Shown: positions 35,615 to 48,015, numbered from the stretch's first letter. The stretch is 64,000 bases of DNA from Cryptomeria japonica (GCF_030272615.1 NC_081411.1:185426449-185490448), one strand, 5' to 3'. Notes: a model not told the origin generated them from the letters alone. Numbers and translations: made by a program.

Positions 35615-37828
35615 TTGATTTCCACCTGCCAAACAAATTTCACGAATACGATTCCTTATATAAAACTTATATTGTGAAAATTCTAATTAGTGAACTAATG
35701 TTCAGAACGTACGTATTGAGCTGAAAGCAGTAATACCTGAGCCGTGCTAGTGATAAGGAAGTTGATGTCCTTTGTGAGCAACAAAGCTTGAAGCAATTTT
35801 GTATTGGACTTCTCATTATCCTTAGCATTAACCTCAGAAAGTTCCTTCAAACGGAGGTACTGTGTTTCTAGGACATCCCCGATCATGGCCTTTAAACTGT
35901 CTTTTGTTATAATTGTCCAGTCTGAAAAGGATTTCAATTCTCCATTGCCCATGACTTCACTAGAGATCATAGCATGATCGAAAGACTGATCCATGCCCAA
36001 AAAGTTTTTCAAAGAACACTTGAGCTTCATAGTTATCACCACTACAAAAACGATACTTACCCACCAGTTCTGTTGCCAATGAACTGCAAAATTTGCCAAT
36101 ATAAATTACCTGCATGCTATTGGATGTTGCTTGGAGATCAGCTAGTATTCTTATCAGCGCTTGCCGGTCTTCCTCCTGATAATTCTTGTCAAATATAATA
36201 ACGACAGTATTCCCTACCTAGATATCAGATGGATAGAAAACTCCTCCACTGACGTCCATAAAATACCATTTGTTGTCGAAGAAATCTAAGGTTCCCCGCT
36301 CTATCTCTTTGTCAATCCGCGACTTCTGCAACATGACAAAGGTCAACATTCTTCCATAGTTAATCCTCATATGTTTCTAGAAACATTTTTTTACTGTTAT
36401 TAGTGGATGTATTGATATATGTTTCAAATTTCAATGGTCGCCTGATAAGTAGAAATAACTTGGAAGAACAGCGATAGAAGGGAAATCATATATGATTTAT
36501 AATGTCATGTAGCATTCGTTTTAACTATCTAAATTTGCAAAACCATGTTAAAAGTAGTTTTAAATGTGGTTTTTATGCTCGATCAATACCACCTATGTAC
36601 ATCTACCCTAATTAAAGAGGTCTTATATCAGTTCGAGCATGAAAAGTTAAGAATACAGTATAAGAGCAGAAGCAAGCACAAATGCATTACAAGTGAAACA
36701 TTACAGACAATAGGAGAAATACAGTTAAATTTTTTTTGACAAAAAGCTTACGTGGGATTCAGAAGAAGGTATAGAACGAGGCATGATACGAGGCCCTCCT
36801 GTTGAAGCTGTGAAGTGAAAAGTTTTGTCCTCACTCTTCATTTGATTCCATGTATTCTGCAGATTTGGGCTGTCATGAATGTCTATGAATGTCAGGCTCT
36901 GTATGTTACTAAGACTTCTTAAACAGTTTCCCTTCAGTACTTTACAGTTCGACATGATCAATTCTTTTAACGCTGGGAGCCGGCTCAGTCGAATAGATGC
37001 CTCATCCAATTTGTCATATGAACTCAGATTTAACTTTTCTAGATACTGGAGTTTGTGCATTTGCTTTGGCAGGCTTAGAAGGCTTCTATAACCATGAAAA
37101 TATTATCTGGCAGCGAGATCAGGCCGATGCAATCCATTAAAATGAGCTTTACCACATGAGTTTTGATGTGCCGGATGAATCCTTCTGATATTTCTGCTAT
37201 AGTGGAGCACCAACTCAAGGACACAGTCTTCTGCACCAAACGTTTTTGTCCGACATTTTTTGGAAGATCTTTTAGTCGCTTGCATGACTCAACATTAAGC
37301 TTCTCCAGAGATAATTCTTGGTACTCTTCAGGCAGATCCAACAAATGAGTGCACGATCTTAAATTCAACACCCGCAATGTTCAAAGTTCAGAAAAGCTCT
37401 TAGGAAGCTTTTCAATGCTTCTGCAATATGACAAATCAATTTCCTTCACGCAGGTTAGCAAATTCATACTATCGGGAAGATGTTTTAGCTTCCTGCAGAA
37501 GGACAAGTTGACTTTCTCCAGGTTGCTCATCCATCCAAAATTCGATGGCAACTCTGTCAATTCTTCACAGTGGCTGAGATCCAATATCTTCAAACATTTG
37601 AGATTTCCAAAACTTTTAGGCAAATTAGCAATTTGCTACACTTTCTTATAACTATTTTCTCCACAGCATGCAATTCGGCAGAGCTCAGTGATAGATTTTC
37701 CATATCATTGCCTCCTAGATTCAACTCTATAAGCTTACATTCTTTGGGAAGAAGATTACAGTTAATTTAAATCACTGTAATGTTCCAAATTTAATGCAGT
37801 TGACTTCACCATCCTGAGAGTTGTTGGA
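35615..37828 (-). pseudogene. Second NLR-SEO copy: LRR and SEO-like exons
   Basis: Collinear with 8184-10,377 of the intact copy. SEO-like exon 36,325-35,737 keeps both splice sites but is 589 instead of 588 bp, a frameshift near 36,000. LRR exon 37,828-36,752 has a 34-bp deletion near 37,091, an in-frame TGA near 37,380, a 1-bp loss near 37,624 and a damaged acceptor (CAGG to CAAG near 37,831). The last exon lies across the insertion at 14,316-14,961, and the NB-ARC exons are missing because a Copia element begins at 37,944 in the intron. There is a short internal duplication near 37,890-37,930. Confidence 0.85.
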
Positions 37829-37943
37829 ACTTGAAAGGAGAAGAATGGAGTTGATCCAAAATATGGATGAGAAAATAATTTATTTTGGTTTAAATAGTAT
37901 ATTCCAAGTTTTTGGTTTTAAACAGTATATTCGAAGTTGTTTA

Positions 37944-38451
37944 TGTTGGAATGTGAAGTCCAAATTGGACTCTTAGCTAGTAGTGGTTGAGTCATCATGG
38001 CTATCTTAGCTAGCAATGGTTGCGTCATCATGGATTGTCCACTAGTGTGCCGCTAAGTGCTCGCCGTTAGGTGACACGCCGAAGGCGTCTTGCCGGGAGG
38101 AGCAAAATTCTTTGAGACTTACTATAAATAGAAAGTTTTGTTAATAAACTTTCTATAAATAGTAATTTCGACATGTGTTTTACATGTATTTGTGTGAGTC
38201 ATACTTACTATATTTAGTAAGTTGTCTTCAAGTATGACTCTGCAACTTAGTTGTTTTAGGTTGGTCGAAGTCATGTTTTGATTTCCAGTTTTGAGATTGT
38301 TGTAACTCTATAATTCCTGAGAATCAATACGAAAGATAAAATTTGCCCGTGGTTTTTTACTGGTATATTTTTACCAAGTTTTTCCACGTAAATCTATGTT
38401 ATATGCTATTGTTCTTCTTTGAAAAAATTTTGCACTTGTTATTTTCTCACA
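37944..38451 (+). repeat. 5' LTR of the truncated Copia element
   Basis: Begins TGTTGGAATG and ends TTTCTCACA, 508 bp, directly before the primer site. It contains TATAAATA boxes near 38,105 and 38,153 and a short internal repeat (GGTTG.GTCATCATGG, twice near 37,985 and 38,018). Confidence 0.7.
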
Positions 38452-38452
38452 A

Positions 38453-38465
38453 TTGGTATCAAAGC
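38453..38465 (+). promoter_or_regulatory. Primer-binding site (initiator tRNA-Met)
   Basis: TTGGTATCAAAGC, one base after the LTR end; complementary to the 3' end of initiator tRNA-Met with one mismatch to the common TGGTATCAGAGC. Confidence 0.85.
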
Positions 38466-38507
38466 ATATGTTATTTGTGTAGAAGTTGTTTGTTTTAGAA
38501 GTGAGCA

Positions 38508-39568
38508 ATGGCTGGAAATAGTGTTACCAAATTTGAGGTACATAAGTTTGATGGTTCAAATTTCGCTCTATGGAAGCTTAAGATTCAAGCTTTGTTGGTG
38601 AAGGATGGATGTGACAGAGCTCTTAAAGGAGTATCATCAAAACCTGCAAATATGAGCATGAGAGATTGAAATACCATAGATAGCATGGATAGAGAAACAA
38701 TCCAATTATCTCTAGTAGATTCATTTTTGTTCAATGTTGCAGAGGAGAAATTTTCTCTTGACTTGTGGAATAAGCTTGCAAAGTTGTATGAGATGAAGTC
38801 ATTAGCAAACAAAATTCTTCTAAGGAGATAGTTGTATAATTTGAGGATGTGCGACAATTCATCTGTCATAGATCATCCAAATGATTTCAACACACTCACA
38901 AGCAAGTTGGCTTCAGTGGGTGTGAAAATCGATGAAGAAGATAAGGCAGTAATATTACTTTTCTCCTTGCTAGATAATTGGGATCAGTTGTTTATTGCTC
39001 TCAGTAATTCTGCACCTAGTGGGAAGTTGGTCTTTGAGGATGTGGTGGTTGCTTTAATCTCTGAAGATTCAAGGCAGAAGACATCTTAGGGATCTTCTTC
39101 TAATGAAGCCCTTGTTGCAACTGGCAGAACTCTAGAAAGAACAAATACTGAGTGTGGACGAACCAAGTCCAAATCAAAGGGGCGGAAAAGGGTGAAATGC
39201 TGGAACTATGGCAAGAATGGACATGTCAAGAAGGATTGCACACTGCTAAAGAAACCAAGGATAATCCTAGTACACCAACATCTGAGGCAACCACTATTGA
39301 AGTTCAGACACCATTGGAAGATGGAGAGGTATTAACTGCTAATTTGAGAAGTTCTTTACTTCATGTTTGGATTCTTGATTCTGGTGCTTCCTTTCATATG
39401 AGACCACACAAAGATTGGTTTTCTACTTATCAGTCTTATGATGGTGGTATGGTCTACATGGAAAATGACAACCCATGTGACGTTGTTGGTGAAGGAGAGG
39501 TAATAATCAAGATGTTTGATGGAGTAATTAGAACTATTAAGCATGTTAGGCATGTACCTAGTAGTTAG
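38508..39568 (+). pseudogene. Copia gag and partial protease
   Basis: The start is ATG at 38,508 (MAGNSVTKFEVHKFDGSNF, then LWKLKIQALL), typical of the retrotransposon gag domain. A zinc knuckle KCWNYGKNGHVKKDC lacks the second Cys (Tyr instead). Protease begins WILDSGASFHM with its catalytic Asp-Ser-Gly intact. Stops: TGA in RD-stop-NTIDS (Trp expected), TAG in RR-stop-LYNL and TAG in TS-stop-GSS (Gln expected), plus a frameshift near 39,250. The frame ends at 39,566-39,568. Confidence 0.8.
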
Positions 39569-39569
39569 T

Positions 39570-41312
39570 AGTTAGAACTATTAAGATGTTTGATGGAGTA
39601 GTTAGTTGTTAGAACTATTAAGCATGTTAGGCATGAAGGTGATAGTCACCCAGATGAATTTGGGTTTTTTTCCTAGTGGGTTGTGGAGTTTTCTTTAGAA
39701 ATGTTTTTTCCCCTAGGGTTTGCAATGGAATAGCCTTTCAAATTTTCTATTTATGGTTGGGTGTTTTACCTCTCAACCTAGTTGGGGGCTTTGTGTTTTT
39801 TTTTTGTTGATAGGGAAAACCTTTTGTCAACTATCATTTTTTTTGTGGGGGTTTAGGTGTTGCTTTGGGGTTTGTTGGCTCCCTATTATTCTAGTGTAGG
39901 GGCTATATTGTTGCTCCTTTTTTGGCTTCTGCCTTGACACATAGGTGTGTTGGACCTCTAAAGCCCCATCCTATTATGGAGATTCTCTTTTGGTTTTATT
40001 CGAGCCCTCTTCCTTTGGGGCTCAATGGCAAGGTCTACTGAGAGCTATCTATTATTGTTCCTATCCCCTTCTTGCCCTTCTTGTTTGATAGGTTGTATAG
40101 GGATGGAGCTCTCTCCCCTCTTTTGGTGACTCTATTTCTTACCCTTGATGTAGTTTTTTGCCTTCATCTATGGAATCTTGTAGAGTGTTTATTTGACAAT
40201 GGTTGCTAGTGGGTGGCACATGTTGTGTCCTTTTTTAGCAGTTTCTTGGTTATGCATTACCTTTCCCCATGGGGTTGTGTGGCCTATACAAGTGATGGTC
40301 AAGTTGCTTGCCTATTTTGGCCCCCATTGTGGTTTGTGATCCCTACTTTGGTTGTTGCAAGAGTTGCTTGGTTCCTACTAAGGCTTTATTATCTCCCTGG
40401 TGATGATCTATCACTTATGTTCTACTTGTTTGAAAAGGGTCCAAAGAATTTTTTTCAGTGCCCATATCCTGATGTTGATGGGTTCTAAGTGCTCTAAAGG
40501 TTCATCTCTTCTCAAAGGCCCTATGGAGGTAGTTCTTTTCTAGGTGTTTAGTTCTCTTGTTCTTCTTTGTTGTGTTTATGGGAACTTGTGGGCTCCTATG
40601 GATAAATGAGATGTTGTGGATGTTGACATCCTCTATGGAGTAGGTTATCTTGTTGTGTTGAGTGATACAACTAACTATGGACCTATTGAGGTTAACAAGA
40701 TGTCTTGTTAATAGGACTTTCTACTAAGAAAAGGTTCATGGATCTTAGTTTATGACGATAGGATAGGGTCCCATTTTCCTATCTTTTCATTTGTTATGGT
40801 AGATCAAAACATATAAAAAATTAACATTCTTTTCTAAGATAAAATACCTAATCAAGAGAGAGTGATTTGATGTACTATTACAAAAACAAGAGCATGATTG
40901 GTGTATTTATGAGGCCTTTGGAAAAAATATAATTTTTAATATGTAACAAAATAAAATCTTTGAAAGATAATTTAGTTCTTAATGAAGAGGAAGAGATAAA
41001 CAAATTAAATAACTCTTGGTAGCTAGCTAGAATATTAACAAGAATCTTAGAGGTTTCTTAGTTAAAAGATTAGATATTTGTAATGGTGAAAATTAGGGTT
41101 TCCTCCACAAGAAGGGAGAAGACCACTAATTTTCCTTGGATACCAATTACATTAAATAAGGGAGAACCCAATAGATCTAGCATCAAATTAGCAACGATAG
41201 GGCTAAGAATTCTTATTGGATTCATTGGATTTGAATTGATTGCCCTCTTTTAAGTTGAATTGTTGAAATGATGAAACTAGGCTAAATGTGTTGAAATTGA
41301 AATGATTATGTA
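39570..41312. other. T-rich intergenic DNA
   Basis: A short direct duplication of AAGATGTTTGATGGAGTA...GAACTATTAAGCATGTTAGGCATG lies at 39,510-39,632, right at the Copia break. No gene recognised further on. Confidence 0.4.
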
Positions 41313-41317
41313 TGAAC

Positions 41318-42154
41318 TGTTAGGATTCCCATAGATACTGAGAGGGGGGGGTGAATCAGTATTTAACCAGTGTACAAAATTTATTAACTTAAAACATGCA
41401 GAACATATTATAACATTGTACCAGTATGCAAGAAATAATGAAATAAATAGAATTAAGAACATCCACATGAAAAGCACACCATAACACAAGGATTTAACGA
41501 GGAAACCCGGTGTGGGAAAAACCTCAGTGGGATTTGTGACCCACAATATCCACTTATTTGCCAATAAGAGAATATTACTTACAAGAGGGGCCTGCACATG
41601 CAGGAAGGCCAACTGCCTAGAGCTCACTGCTCAATGGGAAGTCTCACTGACTTACAATGTGGATTGTACAAATCCAATATCTTGTACTGCTTTACAATAG
41701 CATCTATAATGCCTGATCTAGTACTGGTTGCTGCTTTGATTCTTACATAAACCCTTAACCTATATTTCGTATAATAGGTCTGCCTTAATATTTCGCATAC
41801 ATCACTTTCTTCACTTCTTTACTTCATTACAAAATGTCTACAATGATCTCTTTTATATATATGAGTCATTTTACAACATGCCAAGTCGACTTACCAAGTT
41901 TTACTATAATAAACAAAATATAATATAACAAAATCCTATCGGCCTCTATGCCGATATACTTCCTTTCTCTGTGTCGGTGCTGGTGTCTTGAGTGCTAGTG
42001 TAGAGTGTGATCTACTGAAGCCAGTGCACTAACTTGCCGGTGTAATGCCTTGCCAGTATAATGCCTTGCCGGTGACATAGGATTACAAGGTTGCCATCAA
42101 TGACAAAACCTTCAATCACATATAATGTCTCATTGGAGTGTTCATATGCCAACA
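41318..42154 (-). repeat. 3' LTR (left on the plus strand)
   Basis: 837 bp. On the minus strand it starts TGTTGGCATATGAACACTCC and ends GGAATCCTAACA. TATATAAAAGAG near 41,850-41,861 is a TATA-box candidate. A run of eight or nine G lies near its plus-strand start. Confidence 0.9.
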
Positions 42155-42170
42155 ATCTCCCCCTTTGGCA
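42155..42170 (-). promoter_or_regulatory. Polypurine tract
   Basis: Minus-strand TGCCAAAGGGGGAGAT directly upstream of the 3' LTR; the usual start of plus-strand DNA synthesis. Confidence 0.85.
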
Positions 42171-42354
42171 TTGATGGCAACACTCATTAGAAATTTCAAA
42201 AGTTTATCCAAAAATGTGAAGTCCAAAAATGTTACCAAAAATGTGTGTGCTCCCCCTGAGCATATGATTCCTGTTATGTTGAATTTTCTTATCCCACTAC
42301 TCCCCTTTGGCATCAATGACAAAGGTTGTCAAGATGTCAGTAGAGTTTTTAGTT

Positions 42355-45300
42355 TCAACCTTGTAACTTGGTAGTTACAATTTGAAATAGATCTGCCAAA
42401 ATCAAGTTTATACTCTCCATAAACTTTTTACTATCTCTTATTGTTGTCTCTGTTCTCTGAACTGTACCAATGAGATGCTGCAAATGCTCTACCGGTATTT
42501 TCTGTCCCTGTATTAGTGCCTCAGATACTTCCTTCCACAATGATGCTAGATAGTCCAACCTTGGACTTAGTTTTAATCTCAGATGCTTTGCCTTATTCAC
42601 TATTCTCTCTTTTTCACTTTCCAATTTAAGTAATTCTTCCTCAAAATTTGTTATCTTCTATTCAAAAATCATAATGTATCAGGTGAGTTAAGAAAATTAT
42701 CTGCAAGTTTGTTGATTTCATCCTGTACCTTGGTCATCTTCTTATCAATATCTATAGTCAAAAAGTTTGTCTTACAGGTGTCTTTGTACAGAGTTTTGTA
42801 TTCTTTCAATAAATTACATAGTTCCGACAGAAGTGTGTCAAAATCTCTAGTACATTTCTTTATCTGCTCATCAAAGAATCTTTGCTTTTCAATTTCTACT
42901 TTGTCCTTCAATGTCTCTTCCTTTATTTTCTCAATGTTTTTTGTGATATATTTACACAAGGTATCAAGTTGTTCTAAAGAATCTTTATTGTCTATATTAT
43001 AGTTAAGAGCAATTACCTTCAAAATTGGTATTGTGTCATCTATTGCCTTATAAGCTTGTGAGCTGCAGTCTATTATCTTTTTAATTGAATCCAATAGTAC
43101 CTCAATCACATTAGTTGATTTGTATCCTGATGATGAACCTGCATTTTGAATACTACCGGTGGAAGTAACCAATCTTGTATTGACCTCTTGTAGGTCTATT
43201 TGTGTTTGCATTTCCCTAAGCAATGGTTTTTCTACTTCTCCAGTTGTCGGTGGCACTATTTCCTTATGAACCTGTTCCTGTTCCTGTTGATGTTCTTGTT
43301 TAGGAGCCTTTTTCTCTATTTGTTTCTCTATTTGTTACATTGTCTCAGTTTGAGTTTGAGTTTCTACCTTTTTCTCTTTGTCATCTGTCAGTTTCTCCTG
43401 TGTGTTATCAGTTTGCTCAGCTACCAGAGGCTACCTAGCCATTTCAGTCTTATCAGTTGTATCTTTGTCTACCACAATGTTGATCTTTTGAGTATCAACA
43501 TCCACAGTATATAAGACTTCAGGATTAGGATTGACATCCTCTACATCCATACTTTCAATTGTCGGTTGATCTTTTGTAGTTGTAGTTTTTACCGGTGGAG
43601 TAATAAAAGGAGGTGGGGGTAAGTTGTCTTTAACCTTGATACTGGGTGGTCCACCAACTTTACCTTTACCCTTGTCCCTTTCTTTTTGATATACCTTTAT
43701 AGGTTTGTGACTCATGTATTCATCTTGTTTTTCTTTTTCCACTAGGAAAATGTCCCATGCATTTTCTGTATCCTCAGTCACCTCATTAACTCTTCCAACC
43801 ATTAAAGCAATGTGTCGGTGTGTAGTAGAAAATACTAACCGGTTGGCTTGAGCAATTAAGTTATCAATTTCTTTGGGGGAATTCACTAGATATACAACAA
43901 GTAGCTTTTCTATCTTTATTTTCCTGTCAAGTTCTACTACTGCTTGTCTTCTTGCTTCCAGTCTCTTAAATAGTTCATCTGGTACTTCATCTACTACTTC
44001 CATCAAAAATTTCTTATACATATCCATATACAATATAACACTATTTTCAACTTGTTCTTTTTCATCAACTGTCAGAGTGTCATATAGTTTCTCTATATTT
44101 TTCAGTTTCCCTTCCTCTGTAATTTCATTCAATAGTATGTCAAGAGGGACCAAGTCCTTATTTGTCCTCTTCTTCTTCTTGGGTGTTAGTTTCTTCTTCT
44201 TTGGTGTAGCCTTTCTTACCAGAGATCTCACTGCTTGTTGTTTTTGTCTTGTCCTCCTAGGAGAGGGTGTGGTTTCTAGTGAGGGATCGCTTTTTCTTAC
44301 AACTCTCTTGAAAGTTGCAGGCATGCCATTCTCTAAAGATGTACCTACCGATGATAGGTGAGTTTCAAGTTGTGGAGCTGCTAACTCATCCTCTGTTATA
44401 CCAGTTTGTTCCATTACTCTGTCCTCGATCTCCTTTTCTTGCCTAGAACCTTTCCTTACAACTTCCTTGACTTTTTTCACTCTTTTCTTAGATTGTATTT
44501 GGCTTTCAATAGTTTCTGCACTACCATATATTTCTTCCTTAGGTTCTTTAGGGGCTTCTAGAAGTGCTTTAGCATAAGTTTCAATTATATGATCATCTGT
44601 TTCATAGCCCATCTTTGCTACCCAAACTGTTCTAGGGATGACTGCTTCCATCCAGATCTCATCCTTCTTGATTACAAAGCATATTTCATCCTTATATTTG
44701 TCAACAATCTTTTGTGATAACCTGGTTCTTTACTTCATTTTGGCCTTTAGTGCTTGAAAGAAATCATGGATATTGTTTTCTTTGTCTTCTCCCATATTAT
44801 TGAATAGTTCTATTAGCTATTTACCTACAGGTATATCATATCCAAGTTCTTCGTAGCCTATACCGGGAACCTGTTTGGTTATATGTAGCATCAGACATAC
44901 TAACAGATTTCCAAATTTAAAAGTTCCTTTCTTGTCCTTTTTAATCTTGCCTAAGTTGTCAATTAATTCATCCTTCAACCACTCACATACATCAATCTTT
45001 GCATTATCTGTGACCATATCATAAGCACTCTTAATGCATAAACTTGAAACTGAATTGAGTCTATTTGAATGAGTAGCTTTATATCCTAATATCATGCTGA
45101 TAAATCTCACATTAATATCTGTTACATCATTGACTCTTAAGGACCTTTTGTCAGATGTTGCACCAGTTAGGTTTATAACTAGGTCATTGGAAACCTTCTT
45201 AGTTTTGTCTAGCCTTTTACCAGTGGTTGGTAACCCTGTGACAGCTTTCACAACTTTCTTAGTGATTTTGTGAATTGCATCTAGCCAGAAAAATTCACCA

Positions 45301-45659
45301 TGTACCCTGCTTAAGACTATCCTAATCACATCCTTGGGGAATTCAAGAATGCTAAGGATCTCTGTAAATCCTAGGGTTTCAATGATCTTATGTTCATCTT
45401 TTACATTGTCGGATTCATCACATACGACAGTTTTAAACATGGTTTTAATCTCTTCATCTCCTAGTTCCTCAATGTTACAATCAATGTAAATTCTGGGGTC
45501 TTCAGCATAAACAACTCCCTTAGGAATTTGAGAAAAAGAACCTAAGGTATCATCTTTCTTTGCTACCTCAGGAACTAATTGAAATATGGGCCTAAGTCAT
45601 TTTATAACTTCTCCAATAGTAGGGTTTGCTATATATTCAATTGCAGAGGTGGATGCCAT
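42355..45659 (-). pseudogene. Unknown ~1000-codon ORF carried by the LTR element
   Basis: Starts MASTSAIEYIANPTIGEVIK at 45,659 (the frame is open to 45,800). One frame continues to 42,669 with stops at 45,597, 44,817, ~44,736, 43,431 and ~43,336. Each is a C-to-T change from CGA, CAG or CAA. A frameshift near 42,660 leads into a last segment ending at 42,355. The N-terminal third looks globular (FFWLDAIHKITKKVVKAVTG and CEWLKDELIDNLGKIKKDKK). The middle holds a basic, nuclear-signal-like cluster (KKKKLTPKKKKRTNK). The rest is Lys/Glu-rich and probably coiled coil. No catalytic motif of a retroelement enzyme is visible. It may be an env-position ORF left after pol was deleted, or an unrelated captured gene. 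Confidence 0.65.
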
Positions 45660-45963
45660 GATAAAATACCTTTTACTGCCTTTAGGATGGATGATTGCTT
45701 GAAGTGTTCTTGCCTTTTGCTCGAAATGCCTTAGCTCAGAATCTTCGTGCTCTTCATAGGTTTGAAATCTCAGTGAAATGAAATGGAGCCAAAACCTCAA
45801 ATTTATAGTGTCTTTTCATCATCTACCACATTAAATGTATGCCAGTTAAGTATTCACTTAACATTGTCTGCCGGTAATAAGTAATTTTCAACTTCTTATC
45901 TCTAACCGAGGGAATGATAGCACATGTGGTCATTAGATTGCCAAACCCTCAAGGAAACTTTCT

Positions 45964-47122
45964 TCAATTAGATGAAGAACTTCCTGCTGGTGGAGCACGA
46001 CTCTGCCCTGTCGGTGAAGCATCACTCTATCCTGCTGGTGAAGCATTGATTGGTTCTACCGGTGGAGGAGTATTCCCAATATTTAGATCAGCTTTTCTAA
46101 TCCATTGTTTTGAGAATTCTTGCTTAACCTCTTCAGCTTTTTCTTTACCTTTCAAGCTAGAACTTTTGTTTTCTACCGGTGATCCTTTACTTCTACAGAA
46201 TTTAGCAATATGCCTAATCTTGTTACATGCATAACAAGTTACATTATTCTTCTGAATAGCTTTCCCATAACCTATGCTAGTTTGTGTTCTGCATTAATTA
46301 GATAAATGTCCAAGTCTTCCACAAACATAACATCTCACATTCATTTTGCAATTTTTAGAGTTGTGACCAACTTTGTTGCATTTTGAACATTGACCAATGG
46401 GTGTGTTGATATTCTGATAATTTCTAGATCTACATTCATTTTCTCTATGACCATACTTATTACAGTTAAAGCATTTTCCATTGAATTTATAAGCATTAGG
46501 TTGTCTTATTGGTTTTCTGTGATCATGAGTATTTGCAGTACCGGAGCTTTCACCAACTTCAAAGCCAATTCTAGAAGTGTCACCTTTAGGTTTTTGATTC
46601 TTCAACAAGGTGCCAAGTTCCTCTGAGCTTTTCTTGAATTTTTCCTTATGTTGATTTGTAGTTTCTAGTTCTCTTTCTAAGACCTCTTTCTGTCTCATCA
46701 GTTCATTGGAGTCATTTTGAGTGTGCATCAGATCTGTCTTCAACATGTCATTTTCATAGCTAAGTCTTGTGTTCTCATTTGCTGCATCACTTAGTCTTCT
46801 GGTCAATTCTTCTTCATTCTTCTTCCTATCCTCAATCTCTTTACAAAATCTCATAGTCATATCCTGCATCTCATTCTTTGTTGTCATGTTCTCTTGTTTC
46901 AGCTTGCTTATCTGATCATTAAGTGATTCATTTTCATCATTCTCATTTTGCATCTTTTCACAAAGTTATCTTCTCTTATTTCTTGCAACAATAAGATTTT
47001 TTTGAAGTGCCTGAATGATATCCTGAGCTACCCTTAAATCATCTTCTAGTTTGATATTTTTCAATTTTTCTGTATCATAGTCTGAAAAGAGCTCCTTCAA
47101 GTTGCTTCATTAGATTTTCCAT
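45964..47122 (-). pseudogene. Gag-like ORF with four zinc knuckles
   Basis: The start candidate is ATG at 47,122. After a frameshift near 47,100 comes a long coiled coil (LEDDLRVAQDIIQALQKNL, then ETTNQHKEKFKKSSEELG). Then four CCHC-type knuckles: CFNCNKYGHRENEC, CSKCNKVGHNSKNC, CYVCGRLGHLSN-stop-C and CYACNKIRHIAKFC; the fourth has Arg in place of Gly. The C-terminus is Ser/Pro/Gly-rich. Stops at ~46,965, 46,294 and ~46,010 each correspond to Gln codons. The usual Copia gag N-terminal domain (UBN2 type) is absent. Confidence 0.75.
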
Positions 47123-47179
47123 CTTTATCGGTGTCAAGATCTTCCTCAAGCTATTAGGCTTCTAAAAATAGAGGATCAA

Positions 47180-47192
47180 GCTTTGATACCAA
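47180..47192 (-). promoter_or_regulatory. Primer-binding site (initiator tRNA-Met)
   Basis: Minus-strand TTGGTATCAAAGC, one base inside the 5' LTR. Confidence 0.9.
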
Positions 47193-47193
47193 T

Positions 47194-48010
47194 TGTTAGG
47201 ATTCCCACAGATACTGAGAGGGGGGGGTGAATCAGAATCTAACCGGTGTACAGAATTTCTTAACTTAAAACATGCAGAACATATTATAACAGTGTACTGG
47301 TATGCAAGAAAGAATGCAATAAATAGAATTAAGAACATCCACATGAAAAGCACACCATAACACAAAGATTTAACGAGGAAACCTAGTGTGGGAAAAACCT
47401 CAATGGGATTTGTGACCCACAATATCCACTTACTGGCCAATAAGAGAATATTACTTACAAGAGGGGCCTACACATGCAGGAAGGCCAACTGCCTAGAGCT
47501 CACTGCTCAATGGAAAGCCTCACTGACTTACAATGTGGATTGTACAATTCCAATATCTTATACTGCTTTACAATAGCATCTATAATGCCTAATTCAGTAC
47601 CGGTTACTACTCTACTTCTTACATAAACCCTTAACTTATATTTTGCATACATCACTTTCTTCACTTCCTTACTTCATTACAAAATATCTACAATGATCTC
47701 TTTTATATATAAGAGTCATTTTACAACATGCCAAGTCATCTTACCAAGTTTTACAATAATAAACAAAATATAATATAACAAAATCCTATCGGCCTCTATG
47801 CCGGTATACTTCCTTTCTCTATGCCGGTGCCGGTGCCGGTGTCCTAAGTGCTAGCGTAGAGTGTGATCTGCTGATGCTAGTGCACTAACTTGCCGATGTA
47901 ATGCCTTGCTTGTATATTGCCTTGTCGGTGCCATAGGATTGCAAGGTTGCCATCAATGACAAAACCTTCAATCACATACAATGTCTCATTGGAGTGTGCA
48001 TATGCCAACA
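47194..48010 (-). repeat. 5' LTR (right on the plus strand)
   Basis: 817 bp, closely similar to the left LTR apart from substitutions and small indels; TATATAAAAGAG near 47,698-47,709. The LTR divergence is moderate, so the insertion is not recent. Confidence 0.9.
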
Positions 48011-48015
48011 TGAAC

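Larger units (their letters stand above)
37944..39568 (+). mobile_element. Truncated Ty1-copia element
   Basis: A 5' LTR, a tRNA-Met primer site, gag and the start of protease, then abrupt loss of homology. No integrase, reverse transcriptase or 3' LTR was found. It sits in an intron of the second NLR copy, whose 5' half is absent beyond it. Confidence 0.75.
41318..48010 (-). mobile_element. Complete LTR element with gag-like ORF and an unknown ORF but no pol
   Basis: A 6693-bp element bounded by TG...CA repeats and flanked by the 5-bp duplication TGAAC (41,313-41,317 and 48,011-48,015). A primer site and a polypurine tract sit inside the right and left LTRs respectively, which sets the minus-strand orientation. 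The interior holds a zinc-knuckle ORF and a ~1000-codon ORF without recognisable protease, integrase, reverse transcriptase or RNase H. It must have depended on another element for transposition. Confidence 0.9.

Noticed and set aside
41512..41700. Similar short frames in both LTRs (41,512-41,700 and 47,388-47,576)
   Set aside because: They are similar only because they lie in duplicated LTR sequence, and they run antisense to the element.
43873..44361. Plus-strand Ser/Phe-rich frame in the 41-48 kb element
   Set aside because: Antisense of the Lys/Glu-rich unknown ORF; no independent signal.
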